IMG/VR virus record: IMGVR_UViG_3300046167_000108
Coordinates: 1 to 34,192 of that record
Length of the DNA stretch: 34,192 nt
Source of the DNA: a virus
Strand: one strand, 5' to 3'
The notes below the pieces were generated by a model, which searched no databases, was not told the origin of the DNA, and worked only from the letters and a program-made list of their open reading frames with translations. Positions 14,659 to 23,776 of this stretch are shown piece by piece; the first letter of the stretch is position 1, and every line of letters begins with the position of its first letter. Position numbers and translations under genes: made by a program.

Positions 14659-15020
14659 TGCCTGAGATTGATGACAACACCAGAGTAGCTATACCGCTAA
14701 GGAATTTAGTTGCTCTTGGTGCTGGCATCGTTATGGCTACTACTGCTTACGTAACGCTAGACACTCGTATCATCTCTATTGAACACGGTCAAGAAATACA
14801 GAACATGAACATACTGGAAAACTCTTCGTTTGTTCGTGAATGGCCTCTAGGTTTACGTGGTGCGTTACCAGATGATCTTATACAGAACGCTAAGATTATG
14901 GCTCTGGAAGAACGCAACATAGAGATACACGAGTTACGTAGGCAGTTAAATAAAGTAGAAGTAGAGATAGGTAAGTTAAATGCACAGGTGACTGTAGATC
15001 ACCAAAGCGGTAAGGAATAG
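14658..15020 (+). CDS. Single-span membrane protein with periplasmic-type helix
   Basis: The start at ATG 14658 overlaps the preceding TAA. The product has 120 residues. An N-terminal span (VALGAGIVMATTAYVTLD, about residues 15-32) is followed by a hydrophilic region and a C-terminal coiled-coil (IEIHELRRQLNKVEVEIGKL). The topology resembles an inner-membrane spanin or an N-anchored tail accessory protein. It is the first of three small membrane genes ending in a holin, so a role in lysis is likely. No o-spanin lipobox partner is seen beside it, so the spanin idea is tentative. Confidence 0.6.
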   Translation: MPEIDDNTRVAIPLRNLVALGAGIVMATTAYVTLDTRIISIEHGQEIQNMNILENSSFVREWPLGLRGALPDDLIQNAKIMALEERNIEIHELRRQLNKVEVEIGKLNAQVTVDHQSGKE

Positions 15021-15022
15021 TC

Positions 15023-15220
15023 ATGTCAGATCTAGAGCAAGCATTAAGTCGGTTAGAAGCTCATGAGCGTGAGTGTAGTATTCGTTATGAAATGATTCAG
15101 ATGCAACTGGATGCACACAATCAACGCTTTGACAAACTAGAGAAGATGATGACAGGTGGCTTTGCGTCTATTGCTATCATTGTGACTATGGCTATTGCTA
15201 TCTTGGAGTTTGCTAGATGA
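15023..15220 (+). CDS. Small C-terminally anchored membrane protein, 65 aa
   Basis: The N-terminal two-thirds form a charged coiled coil (LEQALSRLEAHERECSIR, HNQRFDKLEKMM). Residues 46-63 are one hydrophobic helix (FASIAIIVTMAIAILEF). The gene starts two bases after the previous one ends and overlaps the holin by four bases (ATGA). Phages often carry this kind of protein (coiled coil plus a tail anchor) next to holins, where it may be a holin regulator or a class III-type holin. No further assignment is possible from sequence. Confidence 0.65.
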   Translation: MSDLEQALSRLEAHERECSIRYEMIQMQLDAHNQRFDKLEKMMTGGFASIAIIVTMAIAILEFAR

Positions 15221-15615
15221 TTGAGTCGCTCATAGGGCCTGTTACAGGGCTTCTGGACAAGTTTGTACAAGACAAGGACCAGAAGGCTAGGTTAGCCCAT
15301 GAAGTTGCCACAATGGCTCAGAGACACGCTCAGGAGCTTGCTAAGTCACAACTAGAGGTTAACAAGGTAGAAGCAGCACACAAGTCCTTGTTTGTCTCTG
15401 GTTGGAGACCTGCTGTTGGCTGGTGTTGCGTACTAGGTATGATGGGTAACTTTATGGTCATACCATTTACCAACTTTGTTTTAGCTTTATTAGCTATTGA
15501 AGTTACTATACCACTCATTGACCTAGAGACTATGATGCCTGTACTAATGGGTATGCTTGGTCTTGGTGCTATGCGTTCTTATGAAAAAACCAAGGGCGTA
15601 TCAAGGGAAAAGTAA
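15217..15615 (+). CDS. Holin, three-span type
   Basis: This 132-residue protein starts MIESLIGPVTGLLDKFVQDK. A charged amphipathic helix comes first (residues 15-55). It is followed by FVSGWRPAVGWCCVLGMM and NFVLALLAIEV, then MMPVLMGMLGLGAMRSYEK, giving two or three membrane spans. The SGWRPxxGW motif is characteristic of the holin family with three transmembrane segments that is also found in gene transfer agents. It would make membrane lesions that let the M15 endolysin reach peptidoglycan. It is translationally coupled to the previous gene. Confidence 0.85.
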   Translation: MIESLIGPVTGLLDKFVQDKDQKARLAHEVATMAQRHAQELAKSQLEVNKVEAAHKSLFVSGWRPAVGWCCVLGMMGNFMVIPFTNFVLALLAIEVTIPLIDLETMMPVLMGMLGLGAMRSYEKTKGVSREK

Positions 15616-18600
15616 ATGGCATATTATGTAGGTACAAAAGAGTTTCCTAGTGTTTATGACGCAATTGACTTTGTAAGAGTTAATGGTGGAACAATTACAA
15701 ATACGCCTTCTGCCCCTTCAGATTCTACCTCTGCCGGGATGCTTACAGACTCTACTGCAGATACAACAGGTTACGTTAAAGGCGATCCTGTAAAACAAGC
15801 GCCTATTGTTAGGCCAGAGGCAGAGCCTGCTCCAGCTCCTGCGCCAGCAGAAATGACCTTTACGTTTATTGAAGGCTCTGAGCGTGGTGATGCTAGGCCC
15901 GGTGAATTATATGGTCAGTCAGTAGAGCCACAACAAGTTACTGAAAGTTACCTGCGAGATTACTTTAACGATCCCAAGCGCACTAACAGGCTACCAGAAG
16001 TATTTGGCTCATTTGATAACTACCTTGCTTATATGACTGAGCGTGAGGAGTTAATTCAGTCAGGTGAGTTAACGCTTGGTGATTGGGGTAGCGCCGGAAA
16101 CATAAGTACTCCTTCAGAAACAATAACTCTAGAAGACGGTACTGTAGTAGAAATTCCTGCAATAGACATTGGAATGACTATTGGAGGAGGTGGTGAGCTT
16201 GGTATAAGTGGCGCAGGAGGCACTGGTGGCGCTTATTTAGCCGCTGAAGCTGAAACTAATCTACAAAGATCAGGTTATGAAGATTGGCTTAACTCTGAAG
16301 TTAACCAAGCGTTACTTGAAAAGTACGGTGTACAAACTACAGTTTACAGCGAGACTGGCGATCAGTTTCAGTGGAATGGTTCTTCTTATGTAAAAACTGT
16401 AGACATAGAGCATCCCGGTGCTGGTGATTTTGTAAAAGCAGGTCTTTTAGCAGCCGTATCGTTTTATGTTGGTGGTGCATTAACGCAAGCTTTAGGTCCT
16501 GTGTTTGGCGGTAACACTGCTCTTGCAGCAGGGGCTTCTGCAGGTATTACAAACTCAGCTACGCAGCTTTTAGCTACTGGAGAAGTAGACCTAAGTCAAG
16601 CTCTTCAGTCTGCGCTAAGTGCAGGTTTGTCTACTTCTGCTATTAACTACTTACAAGAGTCTGGTGCTTTAGAGACTCTTACAGAGTCTTTAAACGATCT
16701 TACTCAAGATACAGTACAGTTAGCTGACGGTACAGAACTACCAATTAATACTTACGGTAACAATACTTTTGTTACGCTTAGTGATGGAACAGAAGTTTTT
16801 TACAGTGATTTTATTACTCAAGCAGCAGAAGCAGGAAACGCTGTAGTTGCAGAAATAGATAGAACTACTTCTGATTTTATAAACATTGTTGCTGATGCTT
16901 TTGAGTCTTCAGGCGCTGCTCAAGGTGTTGTTAATGTTCTTGAATCAATGGAGTCTTCTTCATCTCCTTACCCAACAGCAACAGAAGGACAGGCTACTTT
17001 TAATTTACCGGGTTTTGGATCTGTTGGTGAAGAAGAACAACAACAGCAAACTGAACAAACAGAAGAACCTACAGAAGAACCTACAGAAGATATTTTTGCT
17101 GACACAACAGCAGAGGAAACAGGTCTTGAGGCTGAATCTACTATTACTGAAGAGATGTTTTCTGAATACTTTCCTCAGCCTGTTGAAGGGCCGCAAGGCG
17201 ATCCCGGTCGTGACGGCGTTGATGGTATAGACGGCAGAGACGGAATAGACGGGATAGACGGTGTTGATGGCAGAGATGGTACAGACGGTATAGACGGCAT
17301 TAATGGCATTGATGGGGTAGATGGTGTTGACGGTCGAGATGGTCGTGATGGCGTAGACGGTAGAGATGGCGTTGACGGTGTAGACGGTAGAGATGGTAGA
17401 GACGTTGATCCTGCAGTTCTTGAAGGAATGCTTAGTTCAAATATTGAACCTATATTAGCATCTCTTGAAGATCAAAATACAGAAATAGAAGGAATACAAA
17501 CTTCTTTAGGTGTCCTTACAGAACAACAAAGTGAAGCAGTACGTGAGTTTGTCCGTCAAGGTGGTCAGATAGAAAATCTTGATGAAAACCAACAACAAAT
17601 TATTAACGACCTTGGTGGCGTTACTGAAGTTGTTAATGGTCTTGCTGAAAACGTAAGCGGTTTACAAGAAGATATACAACAAGCTGCAACAGAAAGACAA
17701 GAAATAGCACAACAACAAGAGCAACAGTATCAAGAACTTACTGCGGGTCAACAACAAGCTGCACAAGATCGTATACGTATTGAACAAAATCTTATTAATA
17801 GTCTTGAAGAATATCGACAAGGATCAGCAACAGCTTTATCTGAAACTCAAATTCGTATGCTATCAGAGCTTTCAGGTGTTGAAGAAAGATTATTAGCAGA
17901 AGCCGCAGGAGACGCCGAAGAATTTACAAGACTCTTAGAAAGTCAAGGCAGACGTTTTGACGATATTACTGGTACTTTAAGGACGGATATTGCAGCCTCA
18001 GAACAACGCACAGGCGAAAGAATTACTGGTCTTGAAGAACAAATTAATGCTAATTCTGCACAACAACTTGCACAGCTTTTAAATATACAGTCAGAGTTTT
18101 TAGAAGGTATATCAAACGTTGAGGCTGCTGCTATTGCTAGTAGTCGTGGACTAAGCGATCAAATAACCGAAGAGCTTACAGGCGTTCGTGGTGAAACTGC
18201 TGCTCAAATAGAAGGCATGAACGAGCGTTTAACGGAACGTATTGATGCTTATGAGCAACAAACAGGTGAACAACTTGACATAGCTACTGAAGAACGAGCA
18301 GAACTAGGCGGTAGGTTAGGTACGTTAACAACAGATGTGGCTCGTGTTGCTGAGGATGTTATACGTGCTGGTGGTCGCATTGAAGAGCTGGACGAAGCAA
18401 GTAGACAGCGTTATGACCAGCTTGGTCTTAGTATTGATGAGTTGAGTTTACGTGTTGGTGTTAACTTAAACGCTCTTCAAGAGGGTATGTTAACTCAAGA
18501 AGCAGCAATGCGAGAGCTTATTGAGGAAACTTCACAGCAAACAGAAGAGACCTTAACAGAACGTCTTGAAGAAGCAGAGCAAGGATTTGCTACAAGCTTA

Positions 18601-19023
18601 TCAGATACTGAAGCTAGTTTGTTGTCACAAATTACAGGCGTGGAAGCAGGTGTATTACAACAACTTGCTGAAGTTGAGGGCGGTTTACAGTCGCAGTTTG
18701 GTGAGCAGTTTGACGTAGTACAACAACAAGTTTCTGGTTTAGGTGAACAAGTAGCAGGTCTTGGTGAAGGTCTTGCTGGTCTTGGTCAAGGTGTTGCAGG
18801 ATTAGGAGCTGGTTTAGGTGTGGGTTTGTTAGGGCTAGGACAGCAACAACAACAGCTTGCTGCTGAACTTGCTAGGCCAGATCCTATACCGTTTGATCCG
18901 TTCCTTAAAGGTCTTAGCCCGTTTCAAATGCTAACACCTATAGCACTTGCTCCACAAAAACAAACAGACGCTTTAGGCGAACTTAATAAATTTTTAGGTA
19001 GACAAACAGGAATGCTCGTATGA
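15616..19023 (+). CDS. Giant collagen-like, coiled-coil virion protein, 1135 aa
   Basis: The N-terminal part (1-520) includes a hydrophobic Gly/Ala stretch (GGALTQALGPVFGGNTALAA, about residues 290-310). Residues 525 to 597 are Gly-X-Y triplets (GRDGVDGIDG type) capable of a collagen triple helix. About 600-1090 is long Gln/Glu-rich coiled coil with repeated units such as GLEEQI, LTERL and LDEASRQ. A GLG-rich segment (GLGEGLAGLGQGVAGLG) precedes a short C-terminal domain. It follows the holin and precedes tail-tube protein A, so it is presumably a trimeric fibre, tail needle or ejected internal protein. I do not recognise an overall family. It is the largest gene here. Confidence 0.8.
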   Translation: MAYYVGTKEFPSVYDAIDFVRVNGGTITNTPSAPSDSTSAGMLTDSTADTTGYVKGDPVKQAPIVRPEAEPAPAPAPAEMTFTFIEGSERGDARPGELYGQSVEPQQVTESYLRDYFNDPKRTNRLPEVFGSFDNYLAYMTEREELIQSGELTLGDWGSAGNISTPSETITLEDGTVVEIPAIDIGMTIGGGGELGISGAGGTGGAYLAAEAETNLQRSGYEDWLNSEVNQALLEKYGVQTTVYSETGDQFQWNGSSYVKTVDIEHPGAGDFVKAGLLAAVSFYVGGALTQALGPVFGGNTALAAGASAGITNSATQLLATGEVDLSQALQSALSAGLSTSAINYLQESGALETLTESLNDLTQDTVQLADGTELPINTYGNNTFVTLSDGTEVFYSDFITQAAEAGNAVVAEIDRTTSDFINIVADAFESSGAAQGVVNVLESMESSSSPYPTATEGQATFNLPGFGSVGEEEQQQQTEQTEEPTEEPTEDIFADTTAEETGLEAESTITEEMFSEYFPQPVEGPQGDPGRDGVDGIDGRDGIDGIDGVDGRDGTDGIDGINGIDGVDGVDGRDGRDGVDGRDGVDGVDGRDGRDVDPAVLEGMLSSNIEPILASLEDQNTEIEGIQTSLGVLTEQQSEAVREFVRQGGQIENLDENQQQIINDLGGVTEVVNGLAENVSGLQEDIQQAATERQEIAQQQEQQYQELTAGQQQAAQDRIRIEQNLINSLEEYRQGSATALSETQIRMLSELSGVEERLLAEAAGDAEEFTRLLESQGRRFDDITGTLRTDIAASEQRTGERITGLEEQINANSAQQLAQLLNIQSEFLEGISNVEAAAIASSRGLSDQITEELTGVRGETAAQIEGMNERLTERIDAYEQQTGEQLDIATEERAELGGRLGTLTTDVARVAEDVIRAGGRIEELDEASRQRYDQLGLSIDELSLRVGVNLNALQEGMLTQEAAMRELIEETSQQTEETLTERLEEAEQGFATSLSDTEASLLSQITGVEAGVLQQLAEVEGGLQSQFGEQFDVVQQQVSGLGEQVAGLGEGLAGLGQGVAGLGAGLGVGLLGLGQQQQQLAAELARPDPIPFDPFLKGLSPFQMLTPIALAPQKQTDALGELNKFLGRQTGMLV
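17188..17405 (+). repeat. Collagen-like Gly-X-Y coding repeat
   Basis: About 24 consecutive GGN-NNN-GAY triplets encode Gly-X-Asp units with X mostly Arg, Val or Ile. Nine-base units such as GGTGTAGAC and GGCAGAGAC are near-identical, so unequal recombination could change its length. Confidence 0.85.
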
Positions 19024-19667
19024 CATACCTTAACTTAGTTAACAACGTACTGCGTCGTCTTCGTGAAGAAGAAGTGTCGTCTGTACAAGGCAGTACCTAT
19101 GCAAAGATGGTAGGTGACTTTGTTAATGATGCAAAGCGCATTGTAGAAGATTCTTGGGATTGGTCAGCACTTCGGACTACGTTAACAATTACAACCACTC
19201 AAGATATTTTTAACTATGTACTTACAGGTAGCCAAAACAGAATCAAAGCACTTAATGTACTTAACGATACTGCTAATTTATTTATGGAGTATAAGACAGC
19301 TACGTTTTTTGATGAGGCTTATTTAATCTCACAACCACGTACAGGCGCTCCAACGTACTACACGTATAACGGCGTTGACAATAACGGCGATACGCAAATT
19401 GATATTTACCCAACGCCTGATAAAGCTTACACAATTAGGTTTAACTGTGTCAAACGTGATGTAGATTTATCTGCTGACAGTGATGAAACGTTAGTACCTA
19501 CTATGCCTATCATTCACTTAGCTATTGCTTTGTTGGCTCGTGAGCGTGGTGAGACAGGTGGCACGTCTGCTCCTGAGTACTTCAACATTGCTAACCAGTA
19601 TTTGTCTGATGCTATTGCACTAGACGCTCAGAAGCATCCAGAAGAAGTAGTCTTCTACACGCCGTGA
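19020..19667 (+). CDS. Tail tubular protein A-like (T7 gp11-type adaptor)
   Basis: The 215-residue protein begins MTYLNLVNNVLRRLREEEVS and contains VNDAKRIVEDSWDWSALRTT and IDIYPTPDKAYTIRFNC, typical of T7 gp11 / P22 gp4-like head-tail adaptors in marine podoviruses. It would form the ring below the portal. The ATG overlaps the stop of the giant protein gene (ATGA). The tail-tube protein B-like gene follows at 19675, which is the conserved gene pair. The identification is good although sequence conservation in this family is modest. Confidence 0.82.
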   Translation: MTYLNLVNNVLRRLREEEVSSVQGSTYAKMVGDFVNDAKRIVEDSWDWSALRTTLTITTTQDIFNYVLTGSQNRIKALNVLNDTANLFMEYKTATFFDEAYLISQPRTGAPTYYTYNGVDNNGDTQIDIYPTPDKAYTIRFNCVKRDVDLSADSDETLVPTMPIIHLAIALLARERGETGGTSAPEYFNIANQYLSDAIALDAQKHPEEVVFYTP

Positions 19668-19674
19668 GGTAGCT

Positions 19675-21202
19675 ATGGCTCAACAATTACAAAGTATTAA
19701 TCTTGTTGCACCAGCCTTCAAAGGAATCAATACAGAAGATTCTCCTTTGGCACAAGACCCTTCGTTTGCTGACATTGCTGACAACGCAGTGATTGACAAG
19801 CGTGGTCGTATTGCGTCACGTAAGGGTTACAGTGTTATCACAACAGACAAGACTGAACTAGGCTCTGCAAAGATCAGAGCAATTAAAGAGTTTGAAGACA
19901 ACGCTGGCAACACCAAAGTATTTTCTGTAGGTAACAACAAAATACTTAGCGGTACTACAACACTTGTTGATGAAACACCTGTATCAGTTACGATTACTCA
20001 AGACAACTGGAAGATGGTAAACTTCAACGACAAGATTTACTTCTTTCAGCGCAGTAATGAGCCGTTAGTCTATGACGCTGTAGGAGGCTCTGTAGTGACC
20101 CTGAGCAGTGTTTCTGGCGCAGCAGGTGTTACTAGTGCTATGTACGGTAACGAGGTGTTAGCGGCTTATGGACGCCTCTGGACAGCAGACGTAAACAACG
20201 ACAAGTCTACTGTTTATTGGTCTGACTTGTTAATTGGACATGACTGGTCTGGTGGTACTAGCGGCTCTATTAATTTGTCTAAGGTGTGGCCTGATGGGTA
20301 TGACGAGATTGTTGCGCTGGCTGCACATAACGGACTGTTGATTATCTTTGGTAAGCATAGCATTGTTGTGTACCAAGGCGCTGAAGCTCCAGCAACAATG
20401 TCACTTGCAGACACCGTAGCAGGCGTTGGTTGTGTTGCTCGTGACACAGTGCAGTACACTGGTACAGACGTGTTGTTCTTATCACACACTGGACTCAAAA
20501 GCTTTGGTAGGACTATACAAGAAAAGTCAATGCCTATTACAAGTTTGTCAAGCACTATTTCTAAAGACATTATTGGTCTGCTGCAGAACGAGACTGAGTT
20601 TTATCGCTCTGTGTACAGCCCAGAAGAAGGTTTTTACTTGTTAACTTTTACTGCTCAAGACACGACCTTTTGCTTCGACGTTCGAGGAACACTAGAAAAC
20701 GGTGCATACCGTGTAACACGTTGGCCCGGTACAGGCTTTACTGCTTATGGTAGGAAAGATGACGGCACATTGTTGATTGGTAACGGTGAAGGTATAGGTG
20801 AGTACAGCGGCTACAGAGACAACGGTAGTAAATATCGTTTTAAGTACTACAGTCCCGGTCTTAACCTTTGGTGACCCATCAAGACTCAAGATACTTAAGA
20901 AGCTACGTCCTACTATTGTTGGTGCTAACAGTGCTATTATGTTTCTTAAGTGGGCTTATGACTTTGGTACGTTCTTTCAGACGGCAGAGTTTACTGTAGG
21001 TAATCAAGTTACAGGCTACTTTAATGAGAGTGAGTACAACAGTACAGCAGAATTTACAGGTGGTGATCTTACGTCACGCCGTGGCATAAACACTACCGGA
21101 GGCGGTGGAGTTATAACAATTGGGTTGGAAGCAGACATAGACGGTTCAGGTTTGTCTCTCCAAGAGATTAACGTATTAGCACTAATGGGTAAAGTACTAT
21201 GA
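19675..21202 (+). CDS. Tail tubular protein B-like, frame-broken
   Basis: The first frame (19675-20874) starts MAQQLQSINLVAPAFKGINT and is beta-propeller-like (repeated WSD, YGRLW, VVYQGAEAP), as in T7 gp12 / P22 gp10-type nozzle proteins of marine podoviruses. It stops at TGA 20874 just after YYSPGL. Coding continues in the +1 frame with LTFGDPSRLKILKKLRPTIV to 21202. Dropping one A of CTTAACC (20863-20864) yields one protein of about 508 residues reading PGLTFGDPSRLK. The downstream part has no start codon with an RBS close to the junction. It should form the nozzle below the adaptor ring. Confidence 0.8.
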
Positions 21203-21432
21203 GTAACTATACAAAGACCACTGACTTTGCCGCTAAAGACAGTCTACCTTCCGGAGACAGCGGTAAAATCATTAAGGGCGCTGAGTTTGAAACAGAGTTT
21301 GACGCCATATCTACAGCTATCGCTACGAAGGCGGACATTGCTTCCCCTACGTTTACAGGCACAGTGACAATTCCTGCATTGACTTTTACAGGTACGTTGT
21401 CTACAGGAACAATTGACGGAGGTACGTACTAA
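21199..21432 (+). CDS. Short fibre-type protein, 77 aa
   Basis: This protein begins MSNYTKTTDFAAKDSLPSGD, includes GKIIKGAEFETEFDAISTAI, and has the PTFTGTVTIP motif seen in many marine-phage fibre proteins. It ends TGTIDGGTY, the same C-terminus as the long fibre at 10038. The start overlaps the previous stop (ATGA). The final codons supply the GGAGGT Shine-Dalgarno for the next gene. It may be a small fibre adaptor or the N-terminal attachment unit of a fibre whose distal part is encoded elsewhere. Confidence 0.7.
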   Translation: MSNYTKTTDFAAKDSLPSGDSGKIIKGAEFETEFDAISTAIATKADIASPTFTGTVTIPALTFTGTLSTGTIDGGTY

Positions 21433-22514
21433 TGGCTCTTATGGATCCATCAATTACTAACTACGGCACATTTAATCCTATGCAGGATGTTGCAACAATT
21501 GGTTCAACATTGCAAGGGTTAGGTGTAGATACTTCAACAGCCACTGCCGGTGGAGGTTTCTTTAGCGATCTTTTTGGTGGAATTAAAGATATAGGTTCAG
21601 CCATCTCTCCTGCTCTGCCGGGCATTGCTGGTACGTTACTGACAGGCGAAGCCTACAACCGTCTTAGTGATGTAGGTCGTGAGGCTCAACGTGAGGCTTT
21701 AGCGTTAGCTGAGCGTGGTCAAGCAGAGTCACAGTTTAGACCGTTTACTGTTACTACTGCTACAGGGGGTCAACTAGGTACTCGTGTTACACCAACAGGC
21801 GCTGTTGAAACAACAATGGGTTTAGCTCCTGAAGAACAAGCATTGCAACAACAGCTACTAGGCGGTGCAGGTCAGTTCTTTGGTCAGGCAGTACAACCTA
21901 CTGTAGATCGTGAGCAAGCTATCTTTGAGCGTATGCGAGCAGCGCAGCGTCCTGAAGAGGAGCGTCAACGTCTTGCGTTAGAAGAACGTCTAGCTGCACA
22001 GGGCCGGTTAGGTACGTCCTCAGCAGCATACGGTGGTGCTACTCCTGAGCAACTAGCAATGGCGACTGCTCAAGAAGAAGCACGTACACGATCTATGCTA
22101 GGCGCTATGCAGCAGGCTCAGGCAGAGCAAATGCAACAAGCCGGACTAGGACAACAGTTCCTTGGTGCTGGTTATATACCGCAGGCACAGTTGTTGGCAG
22201 CAACACAGCCAGCACAGCGCATGGCAGAGCTACAGCAACAGGCTCAGTTGTACGGTACAGGACTCTTTGGTGAAACTGCAATGTCTGGTCTGGAGTCTAA
22301 ATTGTTGGCAGAGCAAGCACGAGCTAACCTTCTAGGCGGTATAGGGTCTAACGTACTTGCTGGTTTGTTAACACCGCAGGTTACTAAGTCTGGCACTGTT
22401 CTTAGTCCCGGCGGCTTTGGTGATGTTGGTGATGTTCTTACAGGTATTGGAAGTGGTGTCGAATCAATCGGCGGCGCTCTTGGTGGCTTGTTTAGCGGTC
22501 TATTCGGGGGTTAA
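21432..22514 (+). CDS. Internal virion/ejection-type protein, 360 aa
   Basis: This protein begins MALMDPSITNYGTFNPMQDV. A Gly/Ala-rich hydrophobic N-terminal region (FFSDLFGGIKDIGSAISPAL) is followed by a long Gln/Ala/Glu-rich helical centre (EEERQRLALEERLAAQGRLG, MQQAQAEQMQQAG). A Gly-rich C-terminus, GGALGGLFSGLFGG, closes it. Ala/Gln-rich helical proteins with amphipathic ends just after the tail genes are typical of podovirus ejection proteins (T7 gp14-gp16 region) that form a channel across the cell envelope. The identity with any one T7 protein is not established. Confidence 0.65.
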   Translation: MALMDPSITNYGTFNPMQDVATIGSTLQGLGVDTSTATAGGGFFSDLFGGIKDIGSAISPALPGIAGTLLTGEAYNRLSDVGREAQREALALAERGQAESQFRPFTVTTATGGQLGTRVTPTGAVETTMGLAPEEQALQQQLLGGAGQFFGQAVQPTVDREQAIFERMRAAQRPEEERQRLALEERLAAQGRLGTSSAAYGGATPEQLAMATAQEEARTRSMLGAMQQAQAEQMQQAGLGQQFLGAGYIPQAQLLAATQPAQRMAELQQQAQLYGTGLFGETAMSGLESKLLAEQARANLLGGIGSNVLAGLLTPQVTKSGTVLSPGGFGDVGDVLTGIGSGVESIGGALGGLFSGLFGG

Positions 22515-22516
22515 TC

Positions 22517-23773
22517 ATGGCTAAGTTTTCACAAGCATTTTTACAGAGCATGCTACAACCTTCTTATCAAGAGGGTTTGTTTACTGCTGCGCGTGGTATT
22601 GGTCAAGCTCCTCAGATGAGGGCTTTGCAGCAACAGCAGCAACAAGAAAAACAACAACTGTCTCAAATTGACACTAGCTCGCCCGAAGGGTTGCTTCAGT
22701 TAGCTCAGTTTTACCGACAGCAGGGTGACATTCCTAATGCTGTAAAGTACGAAGAAGCGGCACGTAAACTACAAGCGCAGGCCGCAGCACAAACCCAACT
22801 AAGCGCTTTTCAAGAGCAAGTAGCAGTAGCAGCAGAAGCAGCAGGCCTTACGGACCAAGCAGCGACTGCACGGTCTACTACGGACATGGACGAACTACGT
22901 GCTATCAGCAAGGACGTACGAGAGTTTCAGATTGAGCAACTACCTTTAGACAATCCTCAAGTTATCAAAGCAAGATTAAGAATGGCTGGGTTTACTGCTC
23001 CTCAGATTACTGCTATGGGTACTCTTTCGGCTGAAGAAGCAGACGACCTGTTGAAGGGACGGACTGGTAAGCTAGAGGCTTGGCAGGACTCAGAGGGTAA
23101 AATTCAGGCCGTCAACGTCAACGACTTTGGTTTAGTCTACAATGACCAGACTAACACATATGTCAAGGCCAGTGAGCTAGGGTTGGTTCGTAAGGCTCCA
23201 CAGGTTCAAGAAGTTGTTGACAAAGGTCAAGAAGTAGGTGCAAGAGCAATGGCAGAAGCCAATGTCAAGAGTTTTGTTGAGTTTAACACCAAGGCTCAAG
23301 ATGCTCGTGACATGATTGAGTTGATCGACAGACAGACTGCACGTTTAGAAGGCGGTATGCCTACGGGCCTTTTGGCTGAGACAGAGTTAAACCTTAGACG
23401 CTTTGGTGAGCTTATTGGTTTGCCTTATGACCCTAATGTTACAAATGCTCAGGAGTTTGTGTCTGAAGCAGGTAAGATTGTTGCTGACCAGATTAAAGAC
23501 TTTGGTTCAGGCACGGGCTTGTCAGATGCGGATAGAGAGTACGCTAAGTTAATTGCTGCTGCTGACATTACCACACAGCAGGAAGCCCTGTTTAACTTGT
23601 TGAAGATCCGCAGACGTTCTATGGTTGAGACTGTGAATAACTTTAACAAGGTTAGAACTGCTACTGCAAAACGTGTAGGCGAACAAAATATGACTAGCTT
23701 CCCAAGCATAACCATGCCAGAGGAGCCAGAAGCACCAGAAGCAGAACTTCCCGAAGGTTTTGAATTGGACTAA
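22517..23773 (+). CDS. Internal virion/ejection-type protein, 418 aa
   Basis: This protein begins MAKFSQAFLQSMLQPSYQEG with a poly-Gln segment (LQQQQQQEKQQLSQ, about residues 37-50). A TPR-like pair of helices follows (LLQLAQFYRQQGDIPNAVKY). The rest is soluble and helical with no catalytic motif. ATGG follows an intervening GGGGGTTAATC. It lies between two other ejection-type genes and is probably part of the same complex. Related marine podoviruses often have a Gln-rich protein of this size here. The exact role is unknown. Confidence 0.62.
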   Translation: MAKFSQAFLQSMLQPSYQEGLFTAARGIGQAPQMRALQQQQQQEKQQLSQIDTSSPEGLLQLAQFYRQQGDIPNAVKYEEAARKLQAQAAAQTQLSAFQEQVAVAAEAAGLTDQAATARSTTDMDELRAISKDVREFQIEQLPLDNPQVIKARLRMAGFTAPQITAMGTLSAEEADDLLKGRTGKLEAWQDSEGKIQAVNVNDFGLVYNDQTNTYVKASELGLVRKAPQVQEVVDKGQEVGARAMAEANVKSFVEFNTKAQDARDMIELIDRQTARLEGGMPTGLLAETELNLRRFGELIGLPYDPNVTNAQEFVSEAGKIVADQIKDFGSGTGLSDADREYAKLIAAADITTQQEALFNLLKIRRRSMVETVNNFNKVRTATAKRVGEQNMTSFPSITMPEEPEAPEAELPEGFELD

Positions 23774-23776
23774 GAC

